Shown here: positions 45,047 to 53,898 of the stretch, in pieces
Position numbering within the stretch: position 1 is the first letter of the stretch
Layout of the letters: each line of letters begins with the position of its first letter
Assembly: GCF_013283645.1 (NCBI RefSeq)
Contig: NZ_JABEKV010000007.1
Coordinates: 1,593 to 65,592 of the forward strand
From: Sinorhizobium psoraleae
GTDB taxonomy: Bacteria > Pseudomonadota > Alphaproteobacteria > Rhizobiales > Rhizobiaceae
Direction: 5' to 3'
DNA: 64,000 nucleotides
Notes under the pieces: model-generated
The model's input: the letters and a program-made list of their open reading frames with translations, nothing else
What the model was told of the DNA's origin: nothing
The model's database searches: none
Made by a program: the position numbers and the translations under genes

Positions 45047-48000
45047 TCAGTTCTGCTCGATCTCACGCGGTATCCGGAACCAGGCGACATAGAGCGCCGG
45101 CAGGAACAGCAGCGTCAGCGCCGTTCCCACGACGATTCCACCCATCATCGCGTAGGCCATTGGTCCCCAGAATATCTCGTGCGAGATCGGGATCAGCGCC
45201 AGGGTGGCGGCGGCAGCGGTCAGCATGATCGGCCGCATGCGATGTTCGGTCGCCTCGATGACCGCCTTCCACGGCGACAGGCCCTCTGCGCGCAATTCCT
45301 CGATCTGCACGATCAGGATCACCGAGTTGCGGATGAGGATGCCGACGAGCGCGAGCACGCCGAGCAGCGCGACGAAGCCGAGCGGGGCGTTGCTCACAAG
45401 CAGAGCGGCGACAACACCGATGAGAGCCAACGGCGCAACCGAGAAGACCAGGAACAGCCTATGGAAGCTCTGAAGCTGGATCATCAGGAGCGTTGCCATG
45501 ATGAGGAGCATGGCCGGCACCACCGTCGCAATGGGACCCTGCGACTTGGCGCTTTCCTCAACCGCACCGGCGATTTCAACGTGATAGCCGACCGGCAACG
45601 TCTGCTCGAACGCCGTAATCTCGTCGGCTAGCGCCTTCACGATGGTTGCGGGCTGCGTCGTATCACTGATCCCGGCTTTAACCGTGATGGTCGGGAGCCT
45701 ATCGCGCCGCCAGATCGTCGGCTGTTCGAGTTCATAGCGAAACCTTGCGACCGAGGACAATGGGACAGACTGGCCGCTGCTGGATTGCAGTTGCAGATCC
45801 AGCAGCGTGTCGATCGATCCGCGCTCCGTTTCTGCTGCCCGGCCGACCACATTGACCAGATAGATGTCGTCCCTGACCTGCGTTGCCGCGTCCCCGCGTA
45901 CGACGGTGTTGAGCGCCATGGCGATGTCCTGGGATGAGACGCCGAGCTGCCGCGCCTTGTCCTGCAGCACGTCGAGCTTGACGACGCGCGCCGGTTCATT
46001 CCAGTCAAAGGCGAGGTTCTTAAGGGAAGGATGCGTGCCTACGATAGAGCCCAGTTTGTGTGCGAGATCGCGCACGGTTTGGAGGTCCTCGCCGGACACG
46101 CGGTACTGAATCGGTTTGCCGACCGGCGGACCGATTTCGAGGAGCTTCACATAGGCATCAGTTCCGGGAAAAGTCCGCTGAAGATACGCCTCCACGTCCC
46201 GCTTCAGCTCGTCGCGAGCCTTGAGCCCTTTGGTGACGATGACAGTCTGCCCGAAGGCAACGTCGGCCGGCTGCACGTCGAAGGAAAGGATGAAGCGCGG
46301 CGCGCCCCTTCCGACATATGTCGACCAATGCTCGACCGCAGGGTTGCCGGCCAGCACCTCACGCTCGAACTGACCCATCTGGCGGCTTGTTTCGGCAATC
46401 GAGCTGTTCTGCGGCAGATTCCAGTCGACGATGAGTTCCGGCCGGTCGGAGCTCGGAAAGAACTGCTGTTGCACCATCGACAGGCCGACGACCGATCCGG
46501 CGAAGAGGAGGGCCGTGGCGACGATCGTTATCCAGCGCCAGCGAAGGCAGAATTGCAGCAGCCGCGAAAACGCCCTCGCGGACCAGCCCTTGTGTTCGGC
46601 GTGCTTCTTCATCGTCTTGGGCAGCAAGGTCACGCCGAGCAGGGGCGTGAACAATACGGCAACGATCCAGGACACGATGAGCGATACGGCGATGACGACG
46701 AAGAGAGAGAAGGTGAACTCGCCAGCGCTGCTCTTGTTGAAGGCGACGGGGATGAAGCCCGCGACGGTCACGAGCGTGCCGGTCAGCATTGGGAAGGCCG
46801 TGGACGTGTAGACGTAGGTGGCGGCCTTTTTCAGGCTGTCACCCAATTCCAGCCGCGCCACCATCATCTCGACTGCGATCATCGCATCGTCGACGAGAAG
46901 ACCGAGCGCGATGATGAGCGCTCCGAGCGAGATTCGCTGCAGCGAAATCCCAGTATAGAGCATAACCATAAAGGTGATGGCGAGAACGAGCGGGATCGCG
47001 ATCGCCACGACCAGGCCGGCCCTTAACCCGAGACTGATGAAACTGATCACGAGCACGATCGCGACCGCCTCGAACAGGGCCTTTGTGAAGCCCCCGACTG
47101 CCTCGTGAACGACTTTCGGCTGGTCGGACACCTGTTCGACCGCGACGCCGACCGGAAGGTCCTGAACGATCCCGGCCATCGTCTTTTCCAGCGTTTCGCC
47201 GAAGGCAAGCACGTTGCCACCTGTCTTCATGCCAATCGCGAGCCCGATCGCCGGCTTTCCATTGAAGCGGAAGAGCGAGCTTGGCGGGTCGACATAGCCG
47301 CGGGTGACGTTGGCGACGTCCGTCAGCGGGAAGAAGCGGTCGTTTACCCTGAGATTGATCCCGCGCAAGGTGTCTTCGGAGATGAAGCGGCCGCCGACGC
47401 GCAGGGCGATGCGCTCCGGTCCCGCCTCAACGAAACCTGACTGCGTCACGGCGTTTTGCGCCTGCAGTGCGGAGACGATCGCGGCGCGGTCGATGCCGAG
47501 AGCTGCGATTTTGCGGGTGGAGAATTCGAGATAAATGGCCTCGTCCTGTGCACCGACGATGTCGACCTTGCCCACGTCTCGAATCTTGAGGATCTGCGTT
47601 CGGGCGTCCTCCGCGAAATCGCGCAATTCCCTGTGACTGAGGCCGTCGCCAATAAACGCATAGATATTGCCGTAGACGTCGCCGAACTGGTCGTCGAAGA
47701 ACGGACCGATAACGCCCTGCGGAAACTCATGCGTGATATCGTCAATCAGGTTGCGCACCCGCGACCAGGTGGGTTTCACATCCACTGCGTTAGTCTCCGG
47801 CAGCAGATCGACGAAGACGATCGTCTGACCGGCGGTGGTGATACTGCGCGTATGTTCGAGATTGTTGAGTTCCTGCAGCTTCTTTTCGATGCGATCGGTA
47901 ACCTGCTGCGTCACTTCCTGAGCGGAGGCGCCGGGCCACTGGGCCTGGATCACCATTGTCTTGATGGTGAAGGACGGATCTTCCTCGCGGCCGAGGGCCA

Positions 48001-48097
48001 TATAGGCGTATGCGCCTGCCACTGTGAAGATGATCATGAAATACCAGACGAGCGAGCGATGCCCGAGCGCCCAGTCTGAAAGGTTGAACTTGTTCAC
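45047..48097 (-). CDS. RND efflux transporter, inner-membrane pump
   Basis: A 1,016-residue RND permease, of normal length, with 12 helices and two large periplasmic loops. N-terminal GREEDPSFTIKTMVIQAQWP and the proton-relay Asp-Asp pair in helix 4 (ALGLLVDDAMIAVEMMVARL) are present, as is the duplicated motif near residue 930 (GILIRNSVILIVQIEELRAE). This subgroup is the AcrB/VexF-like type common in rhizobia. It overlaps the upstream adaptor by 4 bases (ATGA). The outer-membrane channel is not encoded here. Confidence 0.92.
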   Translation of the reverse strand: MNKFNLSDWALGHRSLVWYFMIIFTVAGAYAYMALGREEDPSFTIKTMVIQAQWPGASAQEVTQQVTDRIEKKLQELNNLEHTRSITTAGQTIVFVDLLPETNAVDVKPTWSRVRNLIDDITHEFPQGVIGPFFDDQFGDVYGNIYAFIGDGLSHRELRDFAEDARTQILKIRDVGKVDIVGAQDEAIYLEFSTRKIAALGIDRAAIVSALQAQNAVTQSGFVEAGPERIALRVGGRFISEDTLRGINLRVNDRFFPLTDVANVTRGYVDPPSSLFRFNGKPAIGLAIGMKTGGNVLAFGETLEKTMAGIVQDLPVGVAVEQVSDQPKVVHEAVGGFTKALFEAVAIVLVISFISLGLRAGLVVAIAIPLVLAITFMVMLYTGISLQRISLGALIIALGLLVDDAMIAVEMMVARLELGDSLKKAATYVYTSTAFPMLTGTLVTVAGFIPVAFNKSSAGEFTFSLFVVIAVSLIVSWIVAVLFTPLLGVTLLPKTMKKHAEHKGWSARAFSRLLQFCLRWRWITIVATALLFAGSVVGLSMVQQQFFPSSDRPELIVDWNLPQNSSIAETSRQMGQFEREVLAGNPAVEHWSTYVGRGAPRFILSFDVQPADVAFGQTVIVTKGLKARDELKRDVEAYLQRTFPGTDAYVKLLEIGPPVGKPIQYRVSGEDLQTVRDLAHKLGSIVGTHPSLKNLAFDWNEPARVVKLDVLQDKARQLGVSSQDIAMALNTVVRGDAATQVRDDIYLVNVVGRAAETERGSIDTLLDLQLQSSSGQSVPLSSVARFRYELEQPTIWRRDRLPTITVKAGISDTTQPATIVKALADEITAFEQTLPVGYHVEIAGAVEESAKSQGPIATVVPAMLLIMATLLMIQLQSFHRLFLVFSVAPLALIGVVAALLVSNAPLGFVALLGVLALVGILIRNSVILIVQIEELRAEGLSPWKAVIEATEHRMRPIMLTAAAATLALIPISHEIFWGPMAYAMMGGIVVGTALTLLFLPALYVAWFRIPREIEQN

Positions 48098-49191
48098 GGG
48101 CGCTGCTCCTGTTCGATTCTCACGCTCTGTCCCTCGGTCAGTTGATTCACGCCGGCGATGACAACATTGTCCCCGTCCGTAAGCCCGGAGAGGACGCGGA
48201 CGGAACGGATGTCAGCGGAGGAAATGTCGAGCCGCACGGGTCTCAGTGAAACTGTGTGGGTCACCGGGTCGACCACCCAGACATGGTCGGCGCCATCCTT
48301 CTTTACGACGGCCGCCGCAGGCAGGCCGATCCGAGGCGCTTGCTGCACCTCTGGTGGAGCCGCGGTCACCACTGATCCGAGGCGGAAGACCTCCGGCGCC
48401 TGTTCGATCGCGATTTTCAGCCTGTGCATGCGGGTGCCGGCATCGGCCTGCGGTCCGATCTCGCGCAGAACGCCGGAGGTCCTGAGCGTTTCGTCGAGCT
48501 GAAGGGCGATGTCGAACCGCACCCCCAGACGCAGGGATCGCAAGTGGGTTTCCGGAACGTCGACGACAACGTCGCGCCGATCGAGGCGCGCTAGTCTCAG
48601 CACCGGCTGACCGGCGGTTACCGTCTGCCCGACTTCGGCCGAGGTGGCGGTGACAACACCATCGAACTCGGCCTTCAGCTCGGCATAACCAAGCTGCTCG
48701 CGCGCCTTGTCGAGGCTGGCATTTGCCTTTCCGACATTGGCCCAGGCCGATTTCAGCGCCTGCTCGGCAAGATCCAGATCGGCGATGCTCGCCGCGCTCG
48801 TCGAGGAAAGCCGGCGCTTGCGGTTCTCCGTTAACATGGCGTTCTCAAACTGCGCTTCAGCGTTGCGAAGGTCGGCTTCGGCGCTCCGGACCGCGAGCTC
48901 AAGAGCGAGCGGATCAATCTCGGCCAAGACATCGCCTGCCCGCACGAGGTCGCCGACATTCACTTTGCGCGCCACGACGCGCCCCAATGTACGGAACGCA
49001 AGATCGGTTTCCACCCGGGCCTGGACGATGCCGGGGAAGTGCGGTGTCTCCGCCTGCGCGGCGCTCGCCGCGACGGACTTGACGGGCCGCGCCTTGGCCG
49101 GCTCGCCAGCGTTGGCATGCTGATCGCAGCCGGCAAGAAGCGCGAGTGCTGCGACGAGTGAAAACGAGAGGTGACAGCGGTAACGAGCCAT
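48094..49191 (-). CDS. RND periplasmic adaptor (second)
   Basis: A 365-residue HlyD/AcrA-like lipoprotein. Signal peptide with lipobox LALLAGCDQHA (Cys near residue 22), lipoyl half (GRVVARKVNVGDLVRAGDVL), coiled-coil hairpin (AVRSAEADLRNAEAQFENAM), second lipoyl half (YAELKAEFDGVVTATSAEVG) and beta-barrel domains. It links the pump to an outer-membrane channel. It starts one base after the first adaptor gene's stop and overlaps the pump gene. Confidence 0.9.
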   Translation of the reverse strand: MARYRCHLSFSLVAALALLAGCDQHANAGEPAKARPVKSVAASAAQAETPHFPGIVQARVETDLAFRTLGRVVARKVNVGDLVRAGDVLAEIDPLALELAVRSAEADLRNAEAQFENAMLTENRKRRLSSTSAASIADLDLAEQALKSAWANVGKANASLDKAREQLGYAELKAEFDGVVTATSAEVGQTVTAGQPVLRLARLDRRDVVVDVPETHLRSLRLGVRFDIALQLDETLRTSGVLREIGPQADAGTRMHRLKIAIEQAPEVFRLGSVVTAAPPEVQQAPRIGLPAAAVVKKDGADHVWVVDPVTHTVSLRPVRLDISSADIRSVRVLSGLTDGDNVVIAGVNQLTEGQSVRIEQEQRP

Positions 49192-49192
49192 C

Positions 49193-50258
49193 TTACTTGC
49201 CCTTCCAGGCCACGGCTTGGCCTTCCTTGAGAAACTTTCCGCCCTCGGTGACGATCAGGTCTTGTGGGGCGATCCCACCGGCGACGATCAGATCGCTTTT
49301 GCGATAGCTCGCGACCGCAATCTTCCTGAGCGAAACGGAGCGGTTTTCGGGGTTGATGAGCCACACGGCGGGCTCGCCCATGGCGGAGGCAATCGCGCCC
49401 GCGGGCAGGATGATTCCTTTGCGCGACGGAGAACGAAATTCACCGATGACGGGCGTACCGAGCGGCCATTGCGCATCATCCGGCAGTGCCACCTTGATGC
49501 GGACCGTTCCGCTGCTCGTGTCGATGAAGGGAGAGACCTCCCTGACGGTCGCTTGCGTTTCCAATGCGCGATCCGCGATCGGTGCCACCTCGACGTCGGC
49601 TAGCGGCCTTCCTTCCAGGAAGAACGCCTCGAACACCTCGAAGACGGCGTCTCGCGGGCCGTCATGGGCGAGCGTGAAGGCAGGCTGCGCCGCGGAGACC
49701 ACTCGACCGACCTCGATTTCGCGTGCGGTGATGATGCCGTCCGCGTCGGCTTTCAGTTCCGTGTAGGACAGGGCGTCCTTGGCCGTCGCCAGCGCCGCTT
49801 CGGCAGCCTCCAGTGACGCTCGCGCGGTTCGCAGCTCCTTGTCTGCCTGGTCGAAGGTCGCCTGTGAAATCGAGCGCGAACGCAAAAGCGCCTCGTACCG
49901 ATCAAACGTCAGCGTCCTCTGTTTGACTATCGCTTGCGCCGACTCGAGCCCGGCTCGGGCGAGCTCCACATCGGCCCGCTGTTCTTTGTCGTCAAGGCGG
50001 GCAAGAACATCGCCGGCGCGCACATGCAAGCCGACATCGACGAAGCGCTCAATCACCCTGCCACTGACGCGGAAGGACAGGTCGGACTGAATTCGCGCCT
50101 TCACCTCCCCGGTGATCTCGGCGGCGGGCTGATACTCGGTCTGTGAGGCGCTCACGGCGCGCACCTGCTGTGGCGATGGCGTGACTTCGGCTTTCTCTTC
50201 GCAGCCGGCGAGATATGCGCAGGCGAGACCAATTCCAATCAAACGAAAGGGCTGCATT
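49193..50258 (-). CDS. RND periplasmic adaptor (first)
   Basis: A 354-residue lipoprotein adaptor. ATG 50258 is chosen for the GGAG site and lipobox ACAYLAGCEEK (Cys near residue 19); the long frame extending to 51226 is antisense to a TetR gene and not real. Domain order as in other adaptors: GRVIERFVDVGLHVRAGDVL, hairpin with ARASLEAAEAALATAKDALS and TELKADADGIITAREIEVG. Two adaptors with one pump is a recurring rhizobial arrangement; they may form a mixed ring. First gene of the efflux operon. Confidence 0.9.
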
Positions 50259-50307
50259 TTTTGCTCCGTTACGGTTTGCAACCAAGAGGACGATGAGCTA
50301 GTATCAC

Positions 50308-50325
50308 TGACTAACGGGTTAGTCA
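50308..50325. promoter_or_regulatory. Operator-like palindrome in efflux/TetR intergenic region
   Basis: TGACTAACGGGTTAGTCA has perfect 8-base arms around GG. It lies 50 bases upstream of the efflux operon and 134 bases upstream of the divergent TetR gene. A weaker copy, CTAACAGGTTAAC on the minus strand, lies at about 50,388-50,400. Typical for TetR control of RND efflux. Confidence 0.7.
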
Positions 50326-50458
50326 ATTCAGATGTACGGTGCACGTTGGCTGATGGTAAAGCGGAGGCAGCCCGGTCTAAGCCACCGGTTAACCTGTTAG
50401 GATCGCTTGAAGCAGGCGATTCGACCAAACGCCGTGACGCATCAGGAATGGAAGTGAG

Positions 50459-51088
50459 ATGAAAAAGACCGAGAAGAGGACCTCGAGGGCAGAACAAAAA
50501 GCCCGGCGCCCTCAGGAGATCCTTGAAGCCGCGTTCGAGGAATTCACTGTCAAGGGATACGCGGCTACGCGGGTGGAAGACGTCGCTGCCCGCCTCGGCG
50601 TGACGAAGGGCACCATCTATCTTTATTTTCCGACAAAGGAGGTTCTCTTCGAGGAGATGTTCCGCCACATGTCGACGCCGTTCAAGGATGTGCTGGACTC
50701 TGTTGGCGGCTTTAAAGGCACGTGCGCCGACCGGCTGCGGACACTCCTGCTCCTCGCATACGAAAAGATCCCGAACGACCGGAAAACAAGGGAACTCCTG
50801 CGCCTGACGTTGTCTGACGGAACGCGTTTCCCCGACATCGTGGATCGACACTTTGACGAGTTCATCGCCCCGCTGGTCGCAGCTGTCCGCGCACTCGTCG
50901 ACGAGGGAGTGTCTGCGGGCGAATTCCGCCGTGGAGCGGCTGCAAATTATCCTGACGTCGTCGCCAGTTCGATCCTTCACGTTGCCGTATGGCGGCTGAT
51001 GTTTGCGGACCGAAGGTCGATCGATGGACCGGCATTCATGGAGGCGCACTATGATCTCGCCCTGAACGGACTTTTGCAGCGCTCGTAG
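50459..51088 (+). CDS. TetR-family repressor, likely of the RND efflux operon
   Basis: A 209-residue protein with N-terminal HTH (QEILEAAFEEFTVKGYAATR, VEDVAARLGVTKGTIYLYFP, about residues 18-62) and a ligand-binding helical domain with C-terminal AefR-like features. It is divergent from the adaptor-pump operon, with a perfect 18-bp palindrome between them. By analogy with AcrR/BpeR-type systems, it represses the pump and probably itself. Confidence 0.88.
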   Translation: MKKTEKRTSRAEQKARRPQEILEAAFEEFTVKGYAATRVEDVAARLGVTKGTIYLYFPTKEVLFEEMFRHMSTPFKDVLDSVGGFKGTCADRLRTLLLLAYEKIPNDRKTRELLRLTLSDGTRFPDIVDRHFDEFIAPLVAAVRALVDEGVSAGEFRRGAAANYPDVVASSILHVAVWRLMFADRRSIDGPAFMEAHYDLALNGLLQRS

Positions 51089-51200
51089 CGCGCGAGGCTC
51101 GAGGGCGCGCGATCCACCTGCCATGGTCACGTCGGCTTCGGTACGGCAAAGGGCCACGGCTGCTCGCGTCCGTTCCGTCCGACCTGCCGTGCGTTCGGCG

Positions 51201-51788
51201 TCAGGCGATGGTGAGGCTTCGCGCAAACTGCTCGCCTCCGAGTACGATGAAAGAAATTACGGCCATCATCAGGCCGCGCCGGAAGCGCGCCTGCTTGATG
51301 ATTCTGACGCGGGATGTTTTGAGCAGTTCGGCGGCGAGTACCGAAGTCCAGTCGGACCTCAGTGCCTGTTGGACGAAGTCTTTGAGATCGGTGAATAAGT
51401 CGGGATCGACATAATACACACGCTGCTCAGCTCCGCCGGACGTTTTGGCGACAAGTTGCTTATCCGCGCGCGCCCGAGTCGGATAGAGCACCTGCCCGAA
51501 CTGCAGGATCGGCATCATGACGATACCCCAGACCACCGCGAAGAACATGGGGCCAAGCGGTGCACGCGTCGGCAGGAGATCGCCGAAATGCAGCACCAGA
51601 TTGAGCGCAAGGATGTAGCCGGCTCCAACGATCTGCGCCTTCGTGTCGTAGGACCGCGCCGTCACTTGCGCTTCCTGCAGGGCGGCAAGCAGCATCTTGT
51701 CTGCATAGTCGCGGCTGTTCTCACGGGGTTCCTCGTGCACTGCGGCATCCGATCGAAGGAAGCGGACTGACGACGGTGTCTCCTGCAT
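51201..51788 (-). CDS. Membrane protein, Pycsar/SLATT-effector-like topology
   Basis: A 195-residue protein with an N-terminal helical region (YADKMLLAALQEAQVTARSY), two adjacent membrane helices (about residues 52-70 and 80-101), a cytoplasmic part and a last helix near the C-terminus (about 174-190). The DTKAQIVGAGYILALNLVLH stretch resembles the D-x-KA start of transmembrane effectors of the DUF5706/SLATT type used in nucleotide-signal defence. No cyclase gene is adjacent, so a defence role is speculative. It lies 14 bases after a small membrane-protein gene on the same strand. Confidence 0.6.
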   Translation of the reverse strand: MQETPSSVRFLRSDAAVHEEPRENSRDYADKMLLAALQEAQVTARSYDTKAQIVGAGYILALNLVLHFGDLLPTRAPLGPMFFAVVWGIVMMPILQFGQVLYPTRARADKQLVAKTSGGAEQRVYYVDPDLFTDLKDFVQQALRSDWTSVLAAELLKTSRVRIIKQARFRRGLMMAVISFIVLGGEQFARSLTIA

Positions 51789-51802
51789 GGCTGTGCCTTC
51801 CG

Positions 51803-52009
51803 TCAGTGCTCGGGTGCGAAAACGAGCGCCGTTATCGCGTCCGGATCCGCGGCGTCCTCAGGGATGCGGTTCACTGCAACAAGGAGTGCCGCCAGAGAGA
51901 CCAGCGTCAGCACGGTGGCCTCCGCGAGTCCGCTGACGATGGCTGACCAGGTAAGGAGGCAGGTCCAAACAACACAGGGATCAAGTAACTCGCCGGGCGA
52001 CGGGCGCAT
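51803..52009 (-). CDS. Small two-helix membrane protein (68 aa)
   Basis: Start at ATG 52009 is supported by GCGGAGGC; a longer frame upstream has no ribosome site. The peptide MRPSPGELLDPCVVWTCLLT continues with a first helix and a second (ATVLTLVSLAALLVAVNRIP), ending in an acidic tail. No family known. It is 14 bases upstream of the effector-like gene and probably co-transcribed and functionally linked with it. Confidence 0.55.
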   Translation of the reverse strand: MRPSPGELLDPCVVWTCLLTWSAIVSGLAEATVLTLVSLAALLVAVNRIPEDAADPDAITALVFAPEH

Positions 52010-52091
52010 GAAAGCCTCCGCTCGAGACATTCGAGGTTTTGGGTTTGAGGATGGTGAAGCGTTGAGTGGCAGGCTCAACAATATTTGAACA

Positions 52092-52121
52092 ATAAGTCAT
52101 TTCGACTAATTGGTCAATATG
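52092..52121. promoter_or_regulatory. AGTC/GACT dyad upstream of the small membrane genes
   Basis: The sequence AAGTCATTTCGACTAA followed by TTGGTCAA contains AGTC and GACT half-sites like those near the TetR genes. It lies 85-110 bases upstream of the 68-residue gene (minus strand). The next 250 bases to the TetR gene hold no convincing gene; a 71-codon plus-strand frame from 52142 has no family pattern. Confidence 0.35.
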
Positions 52122-52332
52122 AGAAATAGCGAAAGGGTGCCATGCAAGGCGTGGCGGGCGAGGGGATAAAGACTGTGCTGCTCCCGGCTGTGTTTGGTTT
52201 ATTGGCTTTCGTGTGCAACGGCTGGGCGCCGGAGGGCCGCTTGCATCGAGCAGATGGGGAAATGAAGGCGTGGCGCTCAGTCCTTCCGACGCAAGGCGGC
52301 CCCCGTAAAGACAGGCTTCAGACTGGACATTC

Positions 52333-52348
52333 TAGTCAGTATGACCTA
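52333..52348. promoter_or_regulatory. Operator-like dyad before TetR gene
   Basis: TAGTCAGTATGACCTA is a near-palindrome (TAGTCA / TGACCTA) about 30 bases upstream of the TetR start at 52379, placed for autorepression. It is one base short of perfect symmetry. Confidence 0.4.
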
Positions 52349-52378
52349 TTCGTTTGAGAGTTTGAGGATTTCTGCACT

Positions 52379-53038
52379 ATGGCAAACATCAATCCGACCC
52401 GCCGAGCCGAAATCGGGCGCGAAAAGCGAGCGAGAACCCGAGCGCAGCTTGTTGAGGCTGCCAATTCGCTGTTCGCCAGACAGGCCGTGGAATCTGTCAC
52501 AGTGGATGACGTCGTTAGGGAGGCCGGGGTCGCCAAGGGTACGTTCTATGTTCACTTCGATAGCCTGGAGGCATTGACCGCGGCAGTTGCGGAGGAACTG
52601 GTGCAGTCGTTCGACGAAATGTTGCAGCCGGGCCGGGTCTCCCTTTCCGAGCCCGCGCTACGAATTGCTTTCGGATGCAGGGCATTCATCGACAAGGCTC
52701 TCAATGACTCCCGATGGGCCGCAGTCGCGGCAAGAATGACGGCAGCAACTCCGAAGGGTGGCGAGAACATTCGCCGCCGCCTCTTCGAAGACCTCCAGCA
52801 GTTGCCGACGGGATCGCCGGAAGAGACGTCGGCGGAGCTGAAGCTGGAAGTTGTCGTGGGGATCATGCTCCAGATCTTGCGCGCGTTGGGTGAAGGCAGG
52901 TTGTCCTCGCTCGACCGTGACGCTGTCATCAACGCCATCCTTCGCGCGATCGGCCTCGGTGCTCAGGAGGCTGAGTTGGTCGTTGAGCGCTTGCCCACTA
53001 CCGTGCCCGAGAAGTCCTCTCGAGCCGCAGCGAACTGA
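52379..53038 (+). CDS. TetR-family regulator (paralogue A)
   Basis: A 219-residue protein with HTH at about residues 20-65 (RAQLVEAANSLFARQAVESV, VVREAGVAKGTFYVHFDSLE). The N-terminus MANINPTRRAEIGREKRART and the whole HTH are closely related to the convergent TetR gene at 53152-53754 (MAKINLARRAKIGRDRRART), so the two arose by duplication. No efflux or enzyme gene is directly divergent, so the target is unclear. Confidence 0.85.
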   Translation: MANINPTRRAEIGREKRARTRAQLVEAANSLFARQAVESVTVDDVVREAGVAKGTFYVHFDSLEALTAAVAEELVQSFDEMLQPGRVSLSEPALRIAFGCRAFIDKALNDSRWAAVAARMTAATPKGGENIRRRLFEDLQQLPTGSPEETSAELKLEVVVGIMLQILRALGEGRLSSLDRDAVINAILRAIGLGAQEAELVVERLPTTVPEKSSRAAAN

Positions 53039-53097
53039 CGACATGCTTGCTGACAAACTGCGCGTCTGCGGATTGCACTGCGCGATGGACACGCGAG

Positions 53098-53127
53098 GAC
53101 GGGCATGATCGCCCTATCATGCCCGTC
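53098..53127. terminator. Bidirectional terminator hairpin
   Basis: GACGGGCATGAT and ATCATGCCCGTC pair perfectly (12 bp, loop CGCCCT) midway between the convergent ends of the two TetR genes. Position and stem strength favour a shared terminator, even though no long T-run follows. Confidence 0.7.
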
Positions 53128-53151
53128 ACGGACAGCTTCACCGGATGGCGG

Positions 53152-53754
53152 TCAGAGCTTGCGGTTCTCGTGTGGGGCACTCCCGAGGGCCCGAAGTGCC
53201 GCCTCCAGAGCGTGCCAGGATAGTTCGGGCGGAGCGGCTCGCTCGATAATGCCGCGTGTAACCTGCAGCCAGATTCCCACGAAGATGTCGACGGCCAGTT
53301 CCGGGTCCCGCACTGTCACGCGGCCTTGTGCAATCGCCTCGGCAAGATCGACTTTAAGATTATCTCGCACACTGCGGGCGAACTCGGTCGGCCTTTGCGA
53401 CGTCTGAACGACCAACCGCGCCCATTCATTGTCAGAGATCGCTTTTTCCAAGCATTGCGTGAAGGCGAAAGACAAGCGCGCGATCGGATCCCGCAGCTCG
53501 GCCCGGGCGGGTGTCAGCAGTTCGTCGAAGCTCCGCCCAAGTTGCACGCTCACTGCTGCAACCAGCTCCTCAACGTTTTCGAAGTGATAGTAGAAGGTGC
53601 CCTTGGCGACCGCCGCTGTCTCTGCGACGGCATCAATGGTAAGTGCAGCGCCTGCAGCAAGCAACGCCGCTCCCGCTTCGAGGATTTGCGCGCGCGTCCG
53701 CGCCCGTCTGTCGCGTCCGATTTTTGCCCGTCGTGCAAGGTTAATCTTCGCCAT
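53152..53754 (-). CDS. TetR-family regulator (paralogue B)
   Basis: A 200-residue protein. The start at 53754 (MAKINLARRAKIG) aligns with its paralogue, so the upstream extension is not used. HTH at about residues 20-65 (RAQILEAGAALLAAGAALTI, VAETAAVAKGTFYYHFENVE). A 12-bp palindrome lies about 40 bases upstream, and the divergent azoreductase gene starts 144 bases away, making it the likely target. Confidence 0.85.
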   Translation of the reverse strand: MAKINLARRAKIGRDRRARTRAQILEAGAALLAAGAALTIDAVAETAAVAKGTFYYHFENVEELVAAVSVQLGRSFDELLTPARAELRDPIARLSFAFTQCLEKAISDNEWARLVVQTSQRPTEFARSVRDNLKVDLAEAIAQGRVTVRDPELAVDIFVGIWLQVTRGIIERAAPPELSWHALEAALRALGSAPHENRKL

Positions 53755-53792
53755 TCGCCATCCTGTCTTGCATCTTCGCCGAATTTCGCCTT

Positions 53793-53804
53793 GACTATAT
53801 AGTC
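53793..53804. promoter_or_regulatory. Operator-like palindrome between TetR and azoreductase
   Basis: GACTATATAGTC is a perfect 12-bp palindrome, 39 bases upstream of the TetR start and 94 bases before the divergent azoreductase. It shares GACT/AGTC half-sites with palindromes near the other TetR genes. Confidence 0.55.
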
Positions 53805-53898
53805 GAAATGACCGTAACGTACAATTGAATTTGCTCCGGGGGCTGCTTGCCTCGGTTATTTCGCGTCCCCTGCTGATACCCATGTGTGAGGTTTATCG

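Noticed and set aside
50259..51226. Long N-terminal extension of the first efflux adaptor
   Set aside because: It is antisense to the TetR gene; the lipoprotein signal and ribosome site place the start at 50258.
52142..52357. 71-codon plus-strand frame before TetR paralogue A
   Set aside because: Hydrophobic start but then non-protein-like; it runs over the operator-like dyad at 52333.
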